NCBI GenBank assembly: GCA_946482045.1
Contig: CAMLPZ010000180.1
Location: forward strand, 1-8,775
Reading direction: 5' to 3'
DNA: 8,775 nucleotides
From: an uncultured Asticcacaulis sp.
Lineage (GTDB): Bacteria > Pseudomonadota > Alphaproteobacteria > Caulobacterales > Caulobacteraceae
The notes under the pieces are model-generated. The model did not search any database. It saw only the letters and a program-made list of their open reading frames with translations, and was not told the origin of the DNA. This document shows positions 1-6,793 of this stretch, in pieces (positions within the stretch are counted from its first letter, which is position 1; every line of letters begins with the position of its first letter). The translations under genes and the position numbers were made by a program.

Positions 1-122
1 AGTTGGTGCATGCGGCCGCGCGAGGCAGCGGTCAGCGAGGTTTCGCCGGCCGAAAACAGGGCCGAGACGAACAGCAGGCCGATCAGCGACGGCGCCAGGA
101 CGAGCAGGGTAGCGATCAGCAT
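1..122 (-). CDS. CNNM/DUF21 (HlyC/CorC-type) membrane protein, N-terminal fragment
   Basis: The start of a minus-strand gene that runs off the left edge; only about 40 residues are visible. They form a hydrophobic first membrane segment (about residues 2-24), then [18 protein letters not shown]. That is very close to the signature that opens the DUF21/CNNM transmembrane domain of HlyC/CorC-family proteins (FSxsETAlTaAsr.r). Family members have a DUF21 membrane domain, paired CBS domains and a CorC_HlyC domain, and are linked to divalent cation (Mg2+/Co2+) export or resistance; those later domains are outside the window. The ATG at 122 was chosen because it is the only ATG close to the domain start in this frame. 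It lies inside the end of aroB and overlaps it by 7 bases (ATGCTGA), so translational coupling to aroB is likely. No strong Shine-Dalgarno sequence is visible before it. The family call is fairly firm; the transported ion cannot be inferred. Confidence 0.8.
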   Translation of the reverse strand, partial: MLIATLLVLAPSLIGLLFVSALFSAGETSLTAASRGRMHQ

Positions 123-1255
123 GGCTGGTCTTCGGCCATCTCGGCGCCGTCCATGATCAGGAAGTTGCAGATCGAGTCGCGCGGCACCTTCTTGGCGACG
201 TAGGCTTCACCGATGCCCTTGACCAGGACGAAGGTCAGGTTGCCGCCCTCGGCCTTCTTGTCGGTGCCCATGTGCTTGATGAGCCGGCCGGCCTCGAACG
301 GTTCATTGCGGACCTCGGCCATGCTGGTCGGCAGCCCGACGCTCGCGATAGCGGCGACAGCGCGTTCACGATCAGACTCATTGCATTCGCCGATCATCTC
401 GCTGTAGCGAAAGGCCTGGGCCATGCCGACGGCGACGGCTTCACCGTGCAGCAATTGATCGCCAAAGCCGACTTCCGCTTCCAGTGCGTGGCCGAAGGTG
501 TGGCCGAGGTTGAGCAGGGCACGCTTGCCGCCTTCGCGTTCATCGGCGGCGACGATCTTGGCCTTCATTTCCACACTTTTGGAAATGGCTTTCAGCAACG
601 CTTCCGGTTGAAGAGAAATGACATCGTGGCCGTGTGCTTCGAGCCAGTCGAAAAAGGCGGGATCGCCCAGCAAGCCGTACTTGATGATCTCGGCGTAACC
701 GCAACGGATTTCACGTTCGGGCAGAGTCTTCAATATGTCGAGGTCGCACAGGACCAGGCGCGGTTGCCAGAAGGCGCCGATCAGGTTCTTGCCTTTTTCG
801 TGGTCGATAGCCGTCTTGCCGCCGACCGACGAATCGACCTGGGCCAGTACGGTGGTCGGCAACTGGATGAAATCGATGCCGCGCATATAGACGGCGCTGG
901 CAAAACCAGCCAGGTCGCCGATGACGCCTCCGCCGAGCGCCAGGACCACGTCCTTGCGGTCGAGGCCGATCTCCAGCATCTGCTCGAGGAGGTATTTGAG
1001 CCCATCGAACGACTTCGACTGCTCACCTGCCGGAATGACGATCTTGTGCGTCGCGTGGCCGGCGGCTTCGAACTGTTTAAGCAGCGCGTCGGCATGCAGG
1101 GGATCGACATGGCTGTCGGTCACCAGCACGGCGCGCTTGTTGGTCAGGAACGGCCCGATCCACTTTTCGGCTTCGCTCAGGAGGCCCTGGCCGACGACGA
1201 CTTCGTATGGCTTGAAGCCTTGGCCATCGACCGCAATGCGCCGTATCTCCGTCAT
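116..1255 (-). CDS. aroB: 3-dehydroquinate synthase
   Basis: Converts DAHP to 3-dehydroquinate, the second step of the shikimate pathway for aromatic amino acids, in the cytoplasm, using NAD+ and a divalent metal. The 379-residue protein is of normal family length. The NAD-binding region is plain: [11 protein letters not shown] (about 108-118), [17 protein letters not shown] (about 132-148) and the following [12 protein letters not shown]. The expected metal ligands are present: E189 in [10 protein letters not shown]252 in [12 protein letters not shown] and H270 in [11 protein letters not shown]. The start ATG overlaps the aroK stop as ATGA, so the two are probably translated in a coupled way from one message. 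The last dozen or so residues ([12 protein letters not shown]) go beyond the usual end of the family and contain the overlapping start of the downstream CNNM gene. Several open frames on the opposite strand across this gene are shadows. Confidence 0.97.
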   Translation of the reverse strand: MTEIRRIAVDGQGFKPYEVVVGQGLLSEAEKWIGPFLTNKRAVLVTDSHVDPLHADALLKQFEAAGHATHKIVIPAGEQSKSFDGLKYLLEQMLEIGLDRKDVVLALGGGVIGDLAGFASAVYMRGIDFIQLPTTVLAQVDSSVGGKTAIDHEKGKNLIGAFWQPRLVLCDLDILKTLPEREIRCGYAEIIKYGLLGDPAFFDWLEAHGHDVISLQPEALLKAISKSVEMKAKIVAADEREGGKRALLNLGHTFGHALEAEVGFGDQLLHGEAVAVGMAQAFRYSEMIGECNESDRERAVAAIASVGLPTSMAEVRNEPFEAGRLIKHMGTDKKAEGGNLTFVLVKGIGEAYVAKKVPRDSICNFLIMDGAEMAEDQPC

Positions 1256-1830
1256 GTCTTGTCTCCATTGACGTGCGCGTACAGCGCATCGAGGACCATT
1301 TCCAAGGCCCGGCCGTGGGAATTGTCGCCGGTGTCAACGACGACATCGGCCATTTCGTATAGGGGATAGCGTTTTTCGACGTGGTCTTTCAGGACATCCA
1401 TCGGATCGCGATCTTTCAGCAAGGGGCGGTGCGGCTTGTTGGCGACACGCCGCGCCAGGACGCGCAGGTCGGTCTTCAGCCAGACCGTGATCGCCTTTTC
1501 TTTCAGGCGTTTGCGCGTCAGGGCGTTGGTCAGGGCGCCGCCACCCGTCGCCAGGATCTGAACCGGCGCATCGAGCAGGCGGGCGATGACCTTCTGCTCG
1601 CCGTCACGGAAGCCAGCTTCGCCATAGTGGGCAAAGATGTCGGCGATGCTCTGACCGGCGGCTTTTTCGATCTCCTCGTCGGCGTCGACGAAGGGCAGGC
1701 CGAAATGATCAGCCAGACGGCGGCCGATGGTTGTCTTACCGACGCCCATCAGTCCGACGAGCGCCACTGTGCGGGGCAGGGTGAATTGCGGGCGCGGAAC
1801 GGCCTCGGCAGGGTTTGTGGGCGCGGTCAT
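1252..1830 (-). CDS. aroK: Shikimate kinase
   Basis: Phosphorylates the 3-hydroxyl of shikimate with ATP, the fifth step of the shikimate pathway. The 192-residue protein has a P-loop GLMGVGKTT (G26-T34), the shikimate-binding aspartate in VDADEEIE (D51), the arginine in GFRDGEQ (R75), the glycine loop ATGGGAL (about 95-100), and the lid region with [10 protein letters not shown] (R135 as the expected ATP-contacting arginine) followed by R154. The roughly 20 residues before the P-loop strand are longer than in E. coli AroK, as is common in alphaproteobacteria. It is the first gene of the minus-strand operon and overlaps aroB by 4 bases. It could carry the symbol aroL in some schemes, but the operon with aroB favours aroK. 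The start codon sits in a short inverted repeat that also holds a tiny upstream reading frame (reported separately). Confidence 0.96.
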   Translation of the reverse strand: MTAPTNPAEAVPRPQFTLPRTVALVGLMGVGKTTIGRRLADHFGLPFVDADEEIEKAAGQSIADIFAHYGEAGFRDGEQKVIARLLDAPVQILATGGGALTNALTRKRLKEKAITVWLKTDLRVLARRVANKPHRPLLKDRDPMDVLKDHVEKRYPLYEMADVVVDTGDNSHGRALEMVLDALYAHVNGDKT

Positions 1831-1845
1831 GGCTGGCTAGCCATG
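1828..1845 (-). repeat. Short inverted repeat over the aroK start codon
   Basis: CATGGCT at 1828-1834 and AGCCATG at 1839-1845 are exact reverse complements separated by 4 bases. In the aroK message this would be a 7-base-pair hairpin that includes the aroK ATG (1830-1828). The upstream arm contains another ATG (1844-1842) opening a five-codon frame, M-A-S-Q-P, whose TGA overlaps the aroK ATG. Whether it forms or is translated is unknown; a 7-base inverted repeat can arise by chance. Confidence 0.4.
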
Positions 1846-1941
1846 TCCTGGCCAAAAGGATGAAGAGTCATAACGGCGGCTTTTACACGATATTAGGGGG
1901 GCTTTGCCAGAGTTCGGACGAATTTCCTTTGAGCCCTCATT
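1831..1941. promoter_or_regulatory. Divergent intergenic region aroK / xerD
   Basis: This 111-base gap separates the minus-strand aroK operon from plus-strand xerD, so promoters for both are expected here. The central part, about 1881-1897, is the most AT-rich stretch (tttacacgatatta). I could not find a convincing -35/-10 pair with normal spacing on either strand, so the promoter call rests on gene orientation only. No operator-like palindrome is seen apart from the short inverted repeat at the aroK start. Confidence 0.4.
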
Positions 1942-2859
1942 ATGTCACGCCCTGCATTCGACCCGGTGAAACAGTTCCTGCAGATGATGGCGGTCGAACG
2001 CAACGCCGCGCGTCCGACGCTCGACGCCTATGGCCGCGACCTTGCCGACCTCGGTGAGATATTGAATGTCACGCCCTCGGGCTTGCTGGGTTTGGGCGAA
2101 GCCGATATCGCGCGCTACTTCTCCATCCTCGATGAACGCGGCCTGGCGTCGAGCTCGATGCAGCGCAAACGCTCGGCGGTGCGTCAGTTCTATCGGTTCT
2201 GCGTATCGGAAAGCCTGTGTGCCGCCGACCCCAGCCGCAAGATCGCCGCGGCGCGCAAGGGCCTGAAACTGCCCAAGATTATCAGCCGCGAAGAGATCGA
2301 AGCGCTGATCGAGGCGGCGGGCGTCAAGGATATCACCCAGGCCATCCGCCTGCGCTGCCTGATCGAGATGGCTTACGCCTCAGGTATGCGGATTTCCGAA
2401 CTGGTGTCGCTCCGGCTCGATGCCGTTGTCCGCGATCCGGCCTTTTTGATCATCAAGGGCAAGGGCGGCGTCGAGCGGCTGGTGCCGCTCAACCCGGCGG
2501 CGCGAGAGGCCATCAAAGCCTATCTCGATATTCGGGGCGCCTTTTTGCAGGCCAAGGACCAGGCCAATCCCTTCCTGTTCGCCTCACGCGGCGCCGATGG
2601 CCACCTGACGCGTCGCCGCGTCGGGCAACTGCTCGACGAAGCGGCGATGAACGCAGGCATAGACCCGGCCCGCGTGTCGCCGCACGTCCTGCGCCATGCG
2701 TTCGCTACGCACCTCCTGGAAGGCGGGGCAGACCTGCGCGTCGTTCAGACGCTACTGGGCCACGCCGACATTTCGACGACTCAGATCTATACCCATGTGG
2801 CCAGCGAACGGCTGCGCGAGGTCGTCGAAACGCATCATCCCCTTGCAAAGCAGCCTTAA
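1942..2859 (+). CDS. xerD: Site-specific tyrosine recombinase XerD
   Basis: With XerC and FtsK, XerD resolves chromosome dimers at the dif site near the terminus before cell division. The 305-residue protein has an N-terminal SAM-like DNA-binding domain (about 8-95, with RNAARPTLDAYGRDL) and a C-terminal catalytic domain (about 112-295). All catalytic residues are visible: R150 in ASGMRISELVSL, K174 in IKGKGGVERLVPL, H248 and R251 in SPHVLRHAFATHLLEGGADL, H274 in LLGHADISTTQIYTHV, and nucleophile Y283. Length and full-length similarity favour XerD over an integron or phage integrase. No attachment sites or cargo genes are nearby, and the housekeeping neighbours (aroK, accA) fit the chromosomal gene. 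XerC is the main alternative; the LEGGADLRVVQ...ISTTQIYTHV pattern and the context favour XerD. The ATG at 1942 matches the usual N-terminus but has only a weak ribosome binding site. Confidence 0.92.
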   Translation: MSRPAFDPVKQFLQMMAVERNAARPTLDAYGRDLADLGEILNVTPSGLLGLGEADIARYFSILDERGLASSSMQRKRSAVRQFYRFCVSESLCAADPSRKIAAARKGLKLPKIISREEIEALIEAAGVKDITQAIRLRCLIEMAYASGMRISELVSLRLDAVVRDPAFLIIKGKGGVERLVPLNPAAREAIKAYLDIRGAFLQAKDQANPFLFASRGADGHLTRRRVGQLLDEAAMNAGIDPARVSPHVLRHAFATHLLEGGADLRVVQTLLGHADISTTQIYTHVASERLREVVETHHPLAKQP

Positions 2860-2926
2860 CCCCTCCGACAAAATCCTCTTTGCCTTCTCACCCGCTTGCT
2901 GTTAAACGCCAACTCCCTGTATTGTC

Positions 2927-2970
2927 GCGATATCAAGCCGAAAACTGCGTTACACTTTTCGGCGTATCGC
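2927..2970 (+). repeat. Two-part inverted repeat in the accA leader
   Basis: An outer stem GCGATA (2927-2932) / TATCGC (2965-2970) encloses an inner stem GCCGAAAA (2937-2944) / TTTTCGGC (2956-2963). Both are perfect. They are separated by TCAA on the left and a single G on the right, and the loop is 11 bases (CTGCGTTACAC). This gives 14 base pairs within the 152-base gap between xerD and accA, ending 41 bases before the accA ATG. It is not followed by a run of T, so it does not look like a standard intrinsic terminator of xerD. It could be a leader RNA structure, a processing site or a DNA operator; the sequence alone cannot tell. Confidence 0.6.
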
Positions 2971-3011
2971 TTCTGATTTGCGAACTTTCCGGCAGCCGAG
3001 AGCCCATTTTG

Positions 3012-3962
3012 ATGCGTCACTATCTCGAATTCGAGCGTCCCATTGCTGACCTGGAAGCTAAGATCGACGAACTGTCGGCCCTTTCGGCCAGCGGGACCAA
3101 TCTCGATGAGGAAATCCAGGCGCTACGCGACCGGAGCCAGCGCCTGCGCAAGGACGTCTACGCCAGGCTGGAGCCGTGGCAGAAGACCATGGTGGCGCGT
3201 CATCCGGAACGCCCGCATCTGGTCGACTATATCAATGGCTTGATCGAGGACTTCGTCGAACTGCGCGGCGACCGCAAGTTCGGTGACGACCAGGCGATCG
3301 TTGGCGGCCTGGGCAAGTTCCGCGGCCAATCGGTCGTGGTCATGGGCCACGAAAAGGGCCACGACACCAATACGCGCCTGAAGCACAATTTTGGCATGGC
3401 CCGCCCGGAAGGTTACCGCAAGGCGGTGCGCCTGATGGAGATGGCCGAGCAGTTCGGCCTGCCGGTCCTGACCTTTGTCGATACGGCCGGCGCCTATCCG
3501 GGTATCGGCGCCGAGGAGCGCGGCCAGGCCGAAGCCATCGCGCGCTCGACCGAAAAGGGCCTGATGCTGAAGTCGCCATTTATCGCCACGGTGACGGGCG
3601 AGGGCGGGTCGGGCGGCGCGATCGCGCTGGCAGCGGCCAACCGCGTGCTGATTCTCGAACATTCGATCTACAGCGTCATTTCGCCGGAAGGCGCTGCCTC
3701 GATCTTGTGGAAGGACGGCGGCCGGGCCAAGGACGCCGCCGATCGCATGAAGATCACCGCACCCGACTTGCTCAAGATGGGCATTGTCGACCGCGTCGTC
3801 GAAGAGCCCGCCGGCGGCGCGCACTCCGACCGCGAAAAGATGATCGAGACGCTCGGCAATGTGCTGGAAGAAGAGTTGAAGGCGCTCAGCTTCCTGACGC
3901 CGGAGCAACTGCTCGCCCAGCGGTCGGAAAGGTTCTACAACATTGGTCGTAAGGGGCTGTAA
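3012..3962 (+). CDS. accA: Acetyl-CoA carboxylase carboxyltransferase subunit alpha
   Basis: The alpha subunit of the carboxyltransferase. With AccD it transfers the carboxyl group from biotin on AccB to acetyl-CoA, making malonyl-CoA for fatty acid synthesis. The 316 residues are close to the E. coli length (319). The N-terminus LEFERPIADLEAKIDEL is a typical AccA helical start. The crotonase-like core carries ELRGDRKFGDDQAIVGG (about 83-99), MGHEKGHDT (111-119), RPEGYRKA (131-138), DTAGAYPGIGAEERGQ (157-172) and the oxyanion-forming GEGGSGGAIAL (197-207), then ISPEGAASILWKD (223-235). The frame stays open far upstream into xerD, but the ATG at 3012 fits the family N-terminus; residues before it resemble nothing known and lie over the xerD coding region. 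The ribosome binding site is weak (GAGAG about 10 bases upstream). The DUF4328 gene follows after 24 bases and may be co-transcribed. Confidence 0.97.
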   Translation: MRHYLEFERPIADLEAKIDELSALSASGTNLDEEIQALRDRSQRLRKDVYARLEPWQKTMVARHPERPHLVDYINGLIEDFVELRGDRKFGDDQAIVGGLGKFRGQSVVVMGHEKGHDTNTRLKHNFGMARPEGYRKAVRLMEMAEQFGLPVLTFVDTAGAYPGIGAEERGQAEAIARSTEKGLMLKSPFIATVTGEGGSGGAIALAAANRVLILEHSIYSVISPEGAASILWKDGGRAKDAADRMKITAPDLLKMGIVDRVVEEPAGGAHSDREKMIETLGNVLEEELKALSFLTPEQLLAQRSERFYNIGRKGL

Positions 3963-3986
3963 CCAGGCAGCCAAGGTGGGGGGAAG

Positions 3987-4622
3987 ATGAATACCAGATC
4001 TGAAAAGCGATATGTCTTCAAGCCTATGAAGACGTTGACCGCATGGACTCTGGGCCTGATTGTCGTCAAGCTGATCGCCATGACGGTCTGGACGGCCGGA
4101 CAGACGGCTTATCTTTTTAACGACAGTCTCTACGATGTCCTGGAGTTGCCGGTAGGGCTGTCCATGTTGTCTTACATTGTCATGTGGCTGGTTTCAGGCA
4201 TTGTCAGCCTGTTTTGGATTTACGGCGCTGCCCGCAATGCAAAAGTGCTGCGTCCGGCGCTGGATATTACGCCGGGTTGGGCTGTCGGCTGGTTTTTCGT
4301 TCCATTCGCCAACCTGGTTAAACCCTGCATGGTCATGGGCGATATTGCGGTGAGCAGCAAGGGGCCGGTTGATGGCCGCTATCCCAAGCCGTCGCCACTT
4401 ATTCTGCTGTGGTGGCTGCCGAATATTTTCGGCAATATCATCACGTCGATCGCCGGACGTTTCCAGGACGATGAGATTGTGGTTGGCGCTGGCCCGGCCT
4501 ATATCGCTTTTACCTTGGGACTGGCGCTGGTTATTGTCGGAACCGGGGCTTTCTTCAAAATTGTCCGGGATATTCATCGCGACCAGTTGGCGGCCAATAT
4601 CCGTCTGGCTTCGGTATTCTGA
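3987..4622 (+). CDS. DUF4328 domain membrane protein
   Basis: A 211-residue inner-membrane protein of unknown function. Hydrophobic segments at about 18-40, 58-80, 138-156 and 170-190 suggest four membrane spans, with a partly hydrophobic stretch at 97-110. The central part, FWIYGAARNAKVLRP, ITPGWAVGWFFVPFANLVKP, then M-x-x-I and later WWLPNIFGNI, matches the conserved pattern of DUF4328 (FWlYRayrNa...tPGWavGWwFiPianlwkPyqam). That assignment is from memory of the family, not a search. The start is well supported by a run of six G at 3978-3983, three bases before the ATG. It lies 24 bases after accA with no terminator between, so read-through from accA is likely. Whether it has any role near lipid synthesis is unknown; family members occur in many unrelated contexts. 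Confidence 0.8.
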   Translation: MNTRSEKRYVFKPMKTLTAWTLGLIVVKLIAMTVWTAGQTAYLFNDSLYDVLELPVGLSMLSYIVMWLVSGIVSLFWIYGAARNAKVLRPALDITPGWAVGWFFVPFANLVKPCMVMGDIAVSSKGPVDGRYPKPSPLILLWWLPNIFGNIITSIAGRFQDDEIVVGAGPAYIAFTLGLALVIVGTGAFFKIVRDIHRDQLAANIRLASVF

Positions 4623-4690
4623 TCCTTATGCCGGGCTGATTTTTTGGCGCGGCAATCCGATTTGTCAACCGATCTGGGATGACGCATAGG

Positions 4691-4706
4691 CTCCTGAAAA
4701 CTGGAG
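4691..4706 (+). promoter_or_regulatory. Ribosome binding site in a small hairpin, sets the barrel gene start
   Basis: GGAG at 4703-4706 lies 8 bases before the ATG at 4715 and is the reason for preferring that start to the in-frame ATG at 4679. The GGAG is also the right arm of a weak hairpin with CTCC at 4691-4694 (one T-T mismatch, one further G-C pair, AAAA loop). The hairpin is short and may have no role. Confidence 0.45.
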
Positions 4707-4714
4707 TCCGACCC

Positions 4715-5365
4715 ATGCGCATTGCCCTTTTTACCGCGACAAGTCTCGCCATCCTACTTCCCTTAAGCGCTCATGCCGAGCCCGAATATGTCGGCGTGCG
4801 CGCCAGCACACTGGGCCTCGGGCTGGAGTACGCGCACAAGTTCACACCGCACATTTCCGGCCGCGCCGTCGTCAACACCTACAATTACGACGATGATTTC
4901 GAGTCCGACAACATCCAGTACAATGGCGAGCTCGAACTGGGCTCGTTCGGCGGCCAGGTCGATTTCCGCTTTACCGAAGACAGCCCGTTCTTCGTTACGG
5001 CCGGCCTCTATAAGAACAATAACGAGATCAAGGCGACGGCTGATCCGGCGCAGCAGACCGACATCGGCGGTATTCCGTTTACGCCCGAGCAAATCGGCGT
5101 CCTGACCGCAAAAGCCGATTTCAAGGATACCGCGCCGTATCTGGGCCTTGGCTGGCGCTGGGCCGCCGGCCATGTCGGCTTCAGCCTGGAAACCGGCGCT
5201 TATTTTCAGGGCTCACCCAAGGTCTCTTTGACGTCGAACGGCACCATGGCCAGCGACCCGACCTATCAGCAGGCGCTGGAGATCGAGCGCCGGGACCTTG
5301 AAGACGAACTGAAGGATTTCAAGACCTATCCGGTCGTGTCCTTCGGCGTCGGTTATAAGTTCTGA
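4715..5365 (+). CDS. Outer-membrane beta-barrel protein
   Basis: A 216-residue exported protein with a clear Sec signal peptide: MRIAL, a hydrophobic core to about residue 18, then AHA before EP, suggesting cleavage after residue 21. The mature part is made of alternating strand-like stretches (YVGVRASTLGLGLEYAHKF, GRAVVNTYNY, ELELGSFGGQVDFRF, FFVTAGLYKN, APYLGLGWRW, VGFSLETGAYFQGSPKVSL). It ends in VVSFGVGYKF, whose terminal aromatic residue is the usual beta-barrel assembly signal. The size suits an 8-10 strand barrel. A charged, helix-like stretch (about 183-206, with many E, D and R) precedes the last strand, as in a common group of proteobacterial hypothetical barrels with the SPKVSL...DLEDDL...YPVVSxGxxYxF pattern. 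Substrate and role are unknown. Its own ribosome binding site and the 92-base gap upstream allow a separate promoter, but none is obvious. Confidence 0.8.
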   Translation: MRIALFTATSLAILLPLSAHAEPEYVGVRASTLGLGLEYAHKFTPHISGRAVVNTYNYDDDFESDNIQYNGELELGSFGGQVDFRFTEDSPFFVTAGLYKNNNEIKATADPAQQTDIGGIPFTPEQIGVLTAKADFKDTAPYLGLGWRWAAGHVGFSLETGAYFQGSPKVSLTSNGTMASDPTYQQALEIERRDLEDELKDFKTYPVVSFGVGYKF

Positions 5366-5384
5366 GCCATTTATAGCCACAATG

Positions 5385-5418
5385 AAACGCCGCGTCTTGG
5401 CAAGGAGTGCGGCGTTTT
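5385..5418. terminator. Hairpin terminator between convergent genes
   Basis: AAACGCCGC (5385-5393) and GCGGCGTTT (5409-5417) are perfect 9-base reverse complements around a 15-base loop. On the plus strand the stem ends in TTTT, 20 bases after the stop of the barrel gene. On the minus strand the same stem ends in TTT before CATTG. It lies between convergent genes, so it probably ends the barrel-gene transcript and may also stop the mscS transcript from the other side, although the T tract is short on that strand. Confidence 0.75.
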
Positions 5419-5432
5419 AATCAGGCCCGAAT

Positions 5433-6314
5433 TCAAGCACTGCGCTCGATCGCCACCTGGTGCGGATAGGGGATTTCGATCCCGGCGGCGTCCAGAGTCT
5501 TCTTGACCGCAATGATCCAGTGCGTCTTGGCCTTCAGCGCATTGGCGGGCAGGGTCCATATCCACATGCGCACGATGACGCCCGACGCGGCGAACTCATG
5601 CAGATGCACCGACACCTCGTGCGCCGGAAGGTGATCGGCCTGGGCCTTCGCCACCTCGGTCAAAAGGGCCACGGCGGCTTCCAGGTCCGTGTCGTAGCCG
5701 ACCTCGACGCGCAGTTCGACCCTTGAGGCGCCGTTGGTGGTCATGTTGGTGATCTCGTTCGAGAACACCTTGGTGTTGGGTACGTAGACCCGGACATTGT
5801 CGACATTGTCGATCTCGGTCGAGAACAGGCCCAGGCGATGCACCTTGCCCGTCACGTCGCCCATCTTGACGGAGTCGCCGATACGGTAAGGCTTGGTAAA
5901 CAACAGCATCAGGCCGGCGGCGACGTTACTCAGTGTGCCCTGCAACGCCAGGCCGATGGCCAGCGAGGCCGCGCCCAGTACCGTGATCAATGACGCCGTC
6001 TGGACACCCAGCCGGTTGAGCACGGCGACGAGACCGATCAGGAGGACCAGCCAGCGCACGACTTGGGAGAAGAATTCCGGCAGGGTTCGGTCGGCGTCGC
6101 GGTGAACCAGCCGGCGAGACACCCGTTTGACGGCGTCGCCGATCAGGCTCGACAGGACCATGGTGACGGCCATGAGCGCCGCGGCCCAGCCGACATTGGC
6201 CAGCATTTCCGGCTTTTTGGTCACGAGGTGCCATAGGGCGTCCGCATAGGTGGCGACTTCGTGGATAAAGCCGTTGAGCGGGCCAAGATCAAGTTTGAAG
6301 CCGGCGTTGATCAT
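5433..6314 (-). CDS. MscS-family mechanosensitive ion channel
   Basis: A small-conductance mechanosensitive channel of the inner membrane that opens under membrane tension to release solutes during hypo-osmotic shock. The 293 residues are close to E. coli MscS (286). Membrane spans are seen at about 41-58, 84-103 and 108-139. The third is the pore helix, with the characteristic small-residue packing VLGAASLAIGLALQGTLSN followed by GLMLLFTKPYRIGDSV. The cytoplasmic beta domain follows (about 140-195, with VYVPNTKVFSNEITN), then an alpha/beta domain ending in GIEIPYPHQ. The start at 6314 is supported by AGGGGG (6324-6319), which overlaps the tadA stop codon; the intergenic distance is 8 bases, so it is very likely translated from the tadA message. 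No extra periplasmic or ligand-binding domain is present. The family is sure; equivalence to E. coli mscS itself is not. Confidence 0.93.
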   Translation of the reverse strand: MINAGFKLDLGPLNGFIHEVATYADALWHLVTKKPEMLANVGWAAALMAVTMVLSSLIGDAVKRVSRRLVHRDADRTLPEFFSQVVRWLVLLIGLVAVLNRLGVQTASLITVLGAASLAIGLALQGTLSNVAAGLMLLFTKPYRIGDSVKMGDVTGKVHRLGLFSTEIDNVDNVRVYVPNTKVFSNEITNMTTNGASRVELRVEVGYDTDLEAAVALLTEVAKAQADHLPAHEVSVHLHEFAASGVIVRMWIWTLPANALKAKTHWIIAVKKTLDAAGIEIPYPHQVAIERSA

Positions 6315-6322
6315 GCGTCCCC

Positions 6323-6793
6323 CTATACATTCCCTTTACGTTTTGCCCGGAAGAAGTCTTTGAGCATAGTCCCGCTCTGTTCGGCAAGTACGCCCGCGCT
6401 CACCTCCGGCCGCCAGTGGCAGGTCGGCTGCGCGAAAAAGCGCGGGCCGTGGTCGACCGCCCCGCCTTTCGGATCGGGAGCGCCATAGATGACGCGGCCG
6501 ATGCGGGCGTGGCTGATGGCGCCGGCGCACATGGCGCAAGGCTCCAGCGTGACGTAGAGCCACAAATCGGTGAGGCGATAATTGCCAATGGCCGCGCCCG
6601 CCGCTCGCATAGCCAGTATTTCGGCGTGCGCCGAAGGGTCATTAAGGCTAATCGGCGAATTTCTTGCGACTGAAACAATGGTTTTACTTGACGGATCGAA
6701 GATTAAAGCGCCAATCGGCACTTCGCCGGACCGGGCAGCGGATTGCGCCTCGTCCAAAGCGGCCTGCATCAGGCTTTCGTCATCGTGAACCAT
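6323..6793 (-). CDS. tadA: tRNA-specific adenosine deaminase
   Basis: Deaminates adenosine 34 to inosine in the wobble position of tRNA-Arg(ACG), allowing it to read CGU, CGC and CGA codons. The 156-residue protein has the cytidine/deoxycytidylate deaminase fold with zinc ligands H56 in SAHAEILAM (E58 as proton shuttle) and C86 and C89 in LEPCAMCAGAISHARI. N45 in ARNSP is also as expected. The body, GEVPIGALI to the final LKDFFRAKRK, covers the full family length. The ATG at 6793 was kept because it gives the normal N-terminal helix; an internal ATG at 6769 is possible, and neither has a strong ribosome binding site. The mscS-type gene follows after 8 bases. Divergent from the RluB-family gene: two RNA-modification genes back to back. 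A guanine deaminase or other CDA-fold enzyme is much less likely given the PCAMCAGA and size. Confidence 0.95.
   Translation of the reverse strand: MVHDDESLMQAALDEAQSAARSGEVPIGALIFDPSSKTIVSVARNSPISLNDPSAHAEILAMRAAGAAIGNYRLTDLWLYVTLEPCAMCAGAISHARIGRVIYGAPDPKGGAVDHGPRFFAQPTCHWRPEVSAGVLAEQSGTMLKDFFRAKRKGNV

Noticed and set aside
272..1369. A 365-codon open frame on the plus strand opposite aroB and aroK
   Set aside because: It lies opposite two genes with complete catalytic motifs, crosses their boundary, and its translation shows no recognisable domain. GC-rich coding DNA often leaves the opposite strand open.
1942..2859. A mobile-element integrase
   Set aside because: The tyrosine recombinase has XerD length and sequence pattern, housekeeping neighbours on both sides, no nearby tRNA or direct repeats, and composition like the rest of the window.
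2927..2970. A dif recombination site next to xerD
   Set aside because: A dif site has two 11-base Xer arms around a 6-base centre, is about 28 bases long, and lies near the terminus. The stems here are longer, interrupted, and enclose an 11-base loop.
2217..3011. A long N-terminal extension of accA reaching back into xerD
   Set aside because: The upstream part is read in another frame through xerD, whose motifs are intact to its stop at 2859. AccA proteins begin at the LEFERPIADLEAKI region, so the ATG at 3012 is the start.
3123..3974. A 283-codon open frame on the minus strand over accA
   Set aside because: Fully inside accA on the opposite strand, with no recognisable domain or ribosome binding site; a shadow of accA codon use.
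4623..4714. A terminator after the DUF4328 gene at the T run near 4640-4645
   Set aside because: The six T are not preceded by a convincing GC-rich stem; only loosely matching GCCG/CGGC pieces surround them.
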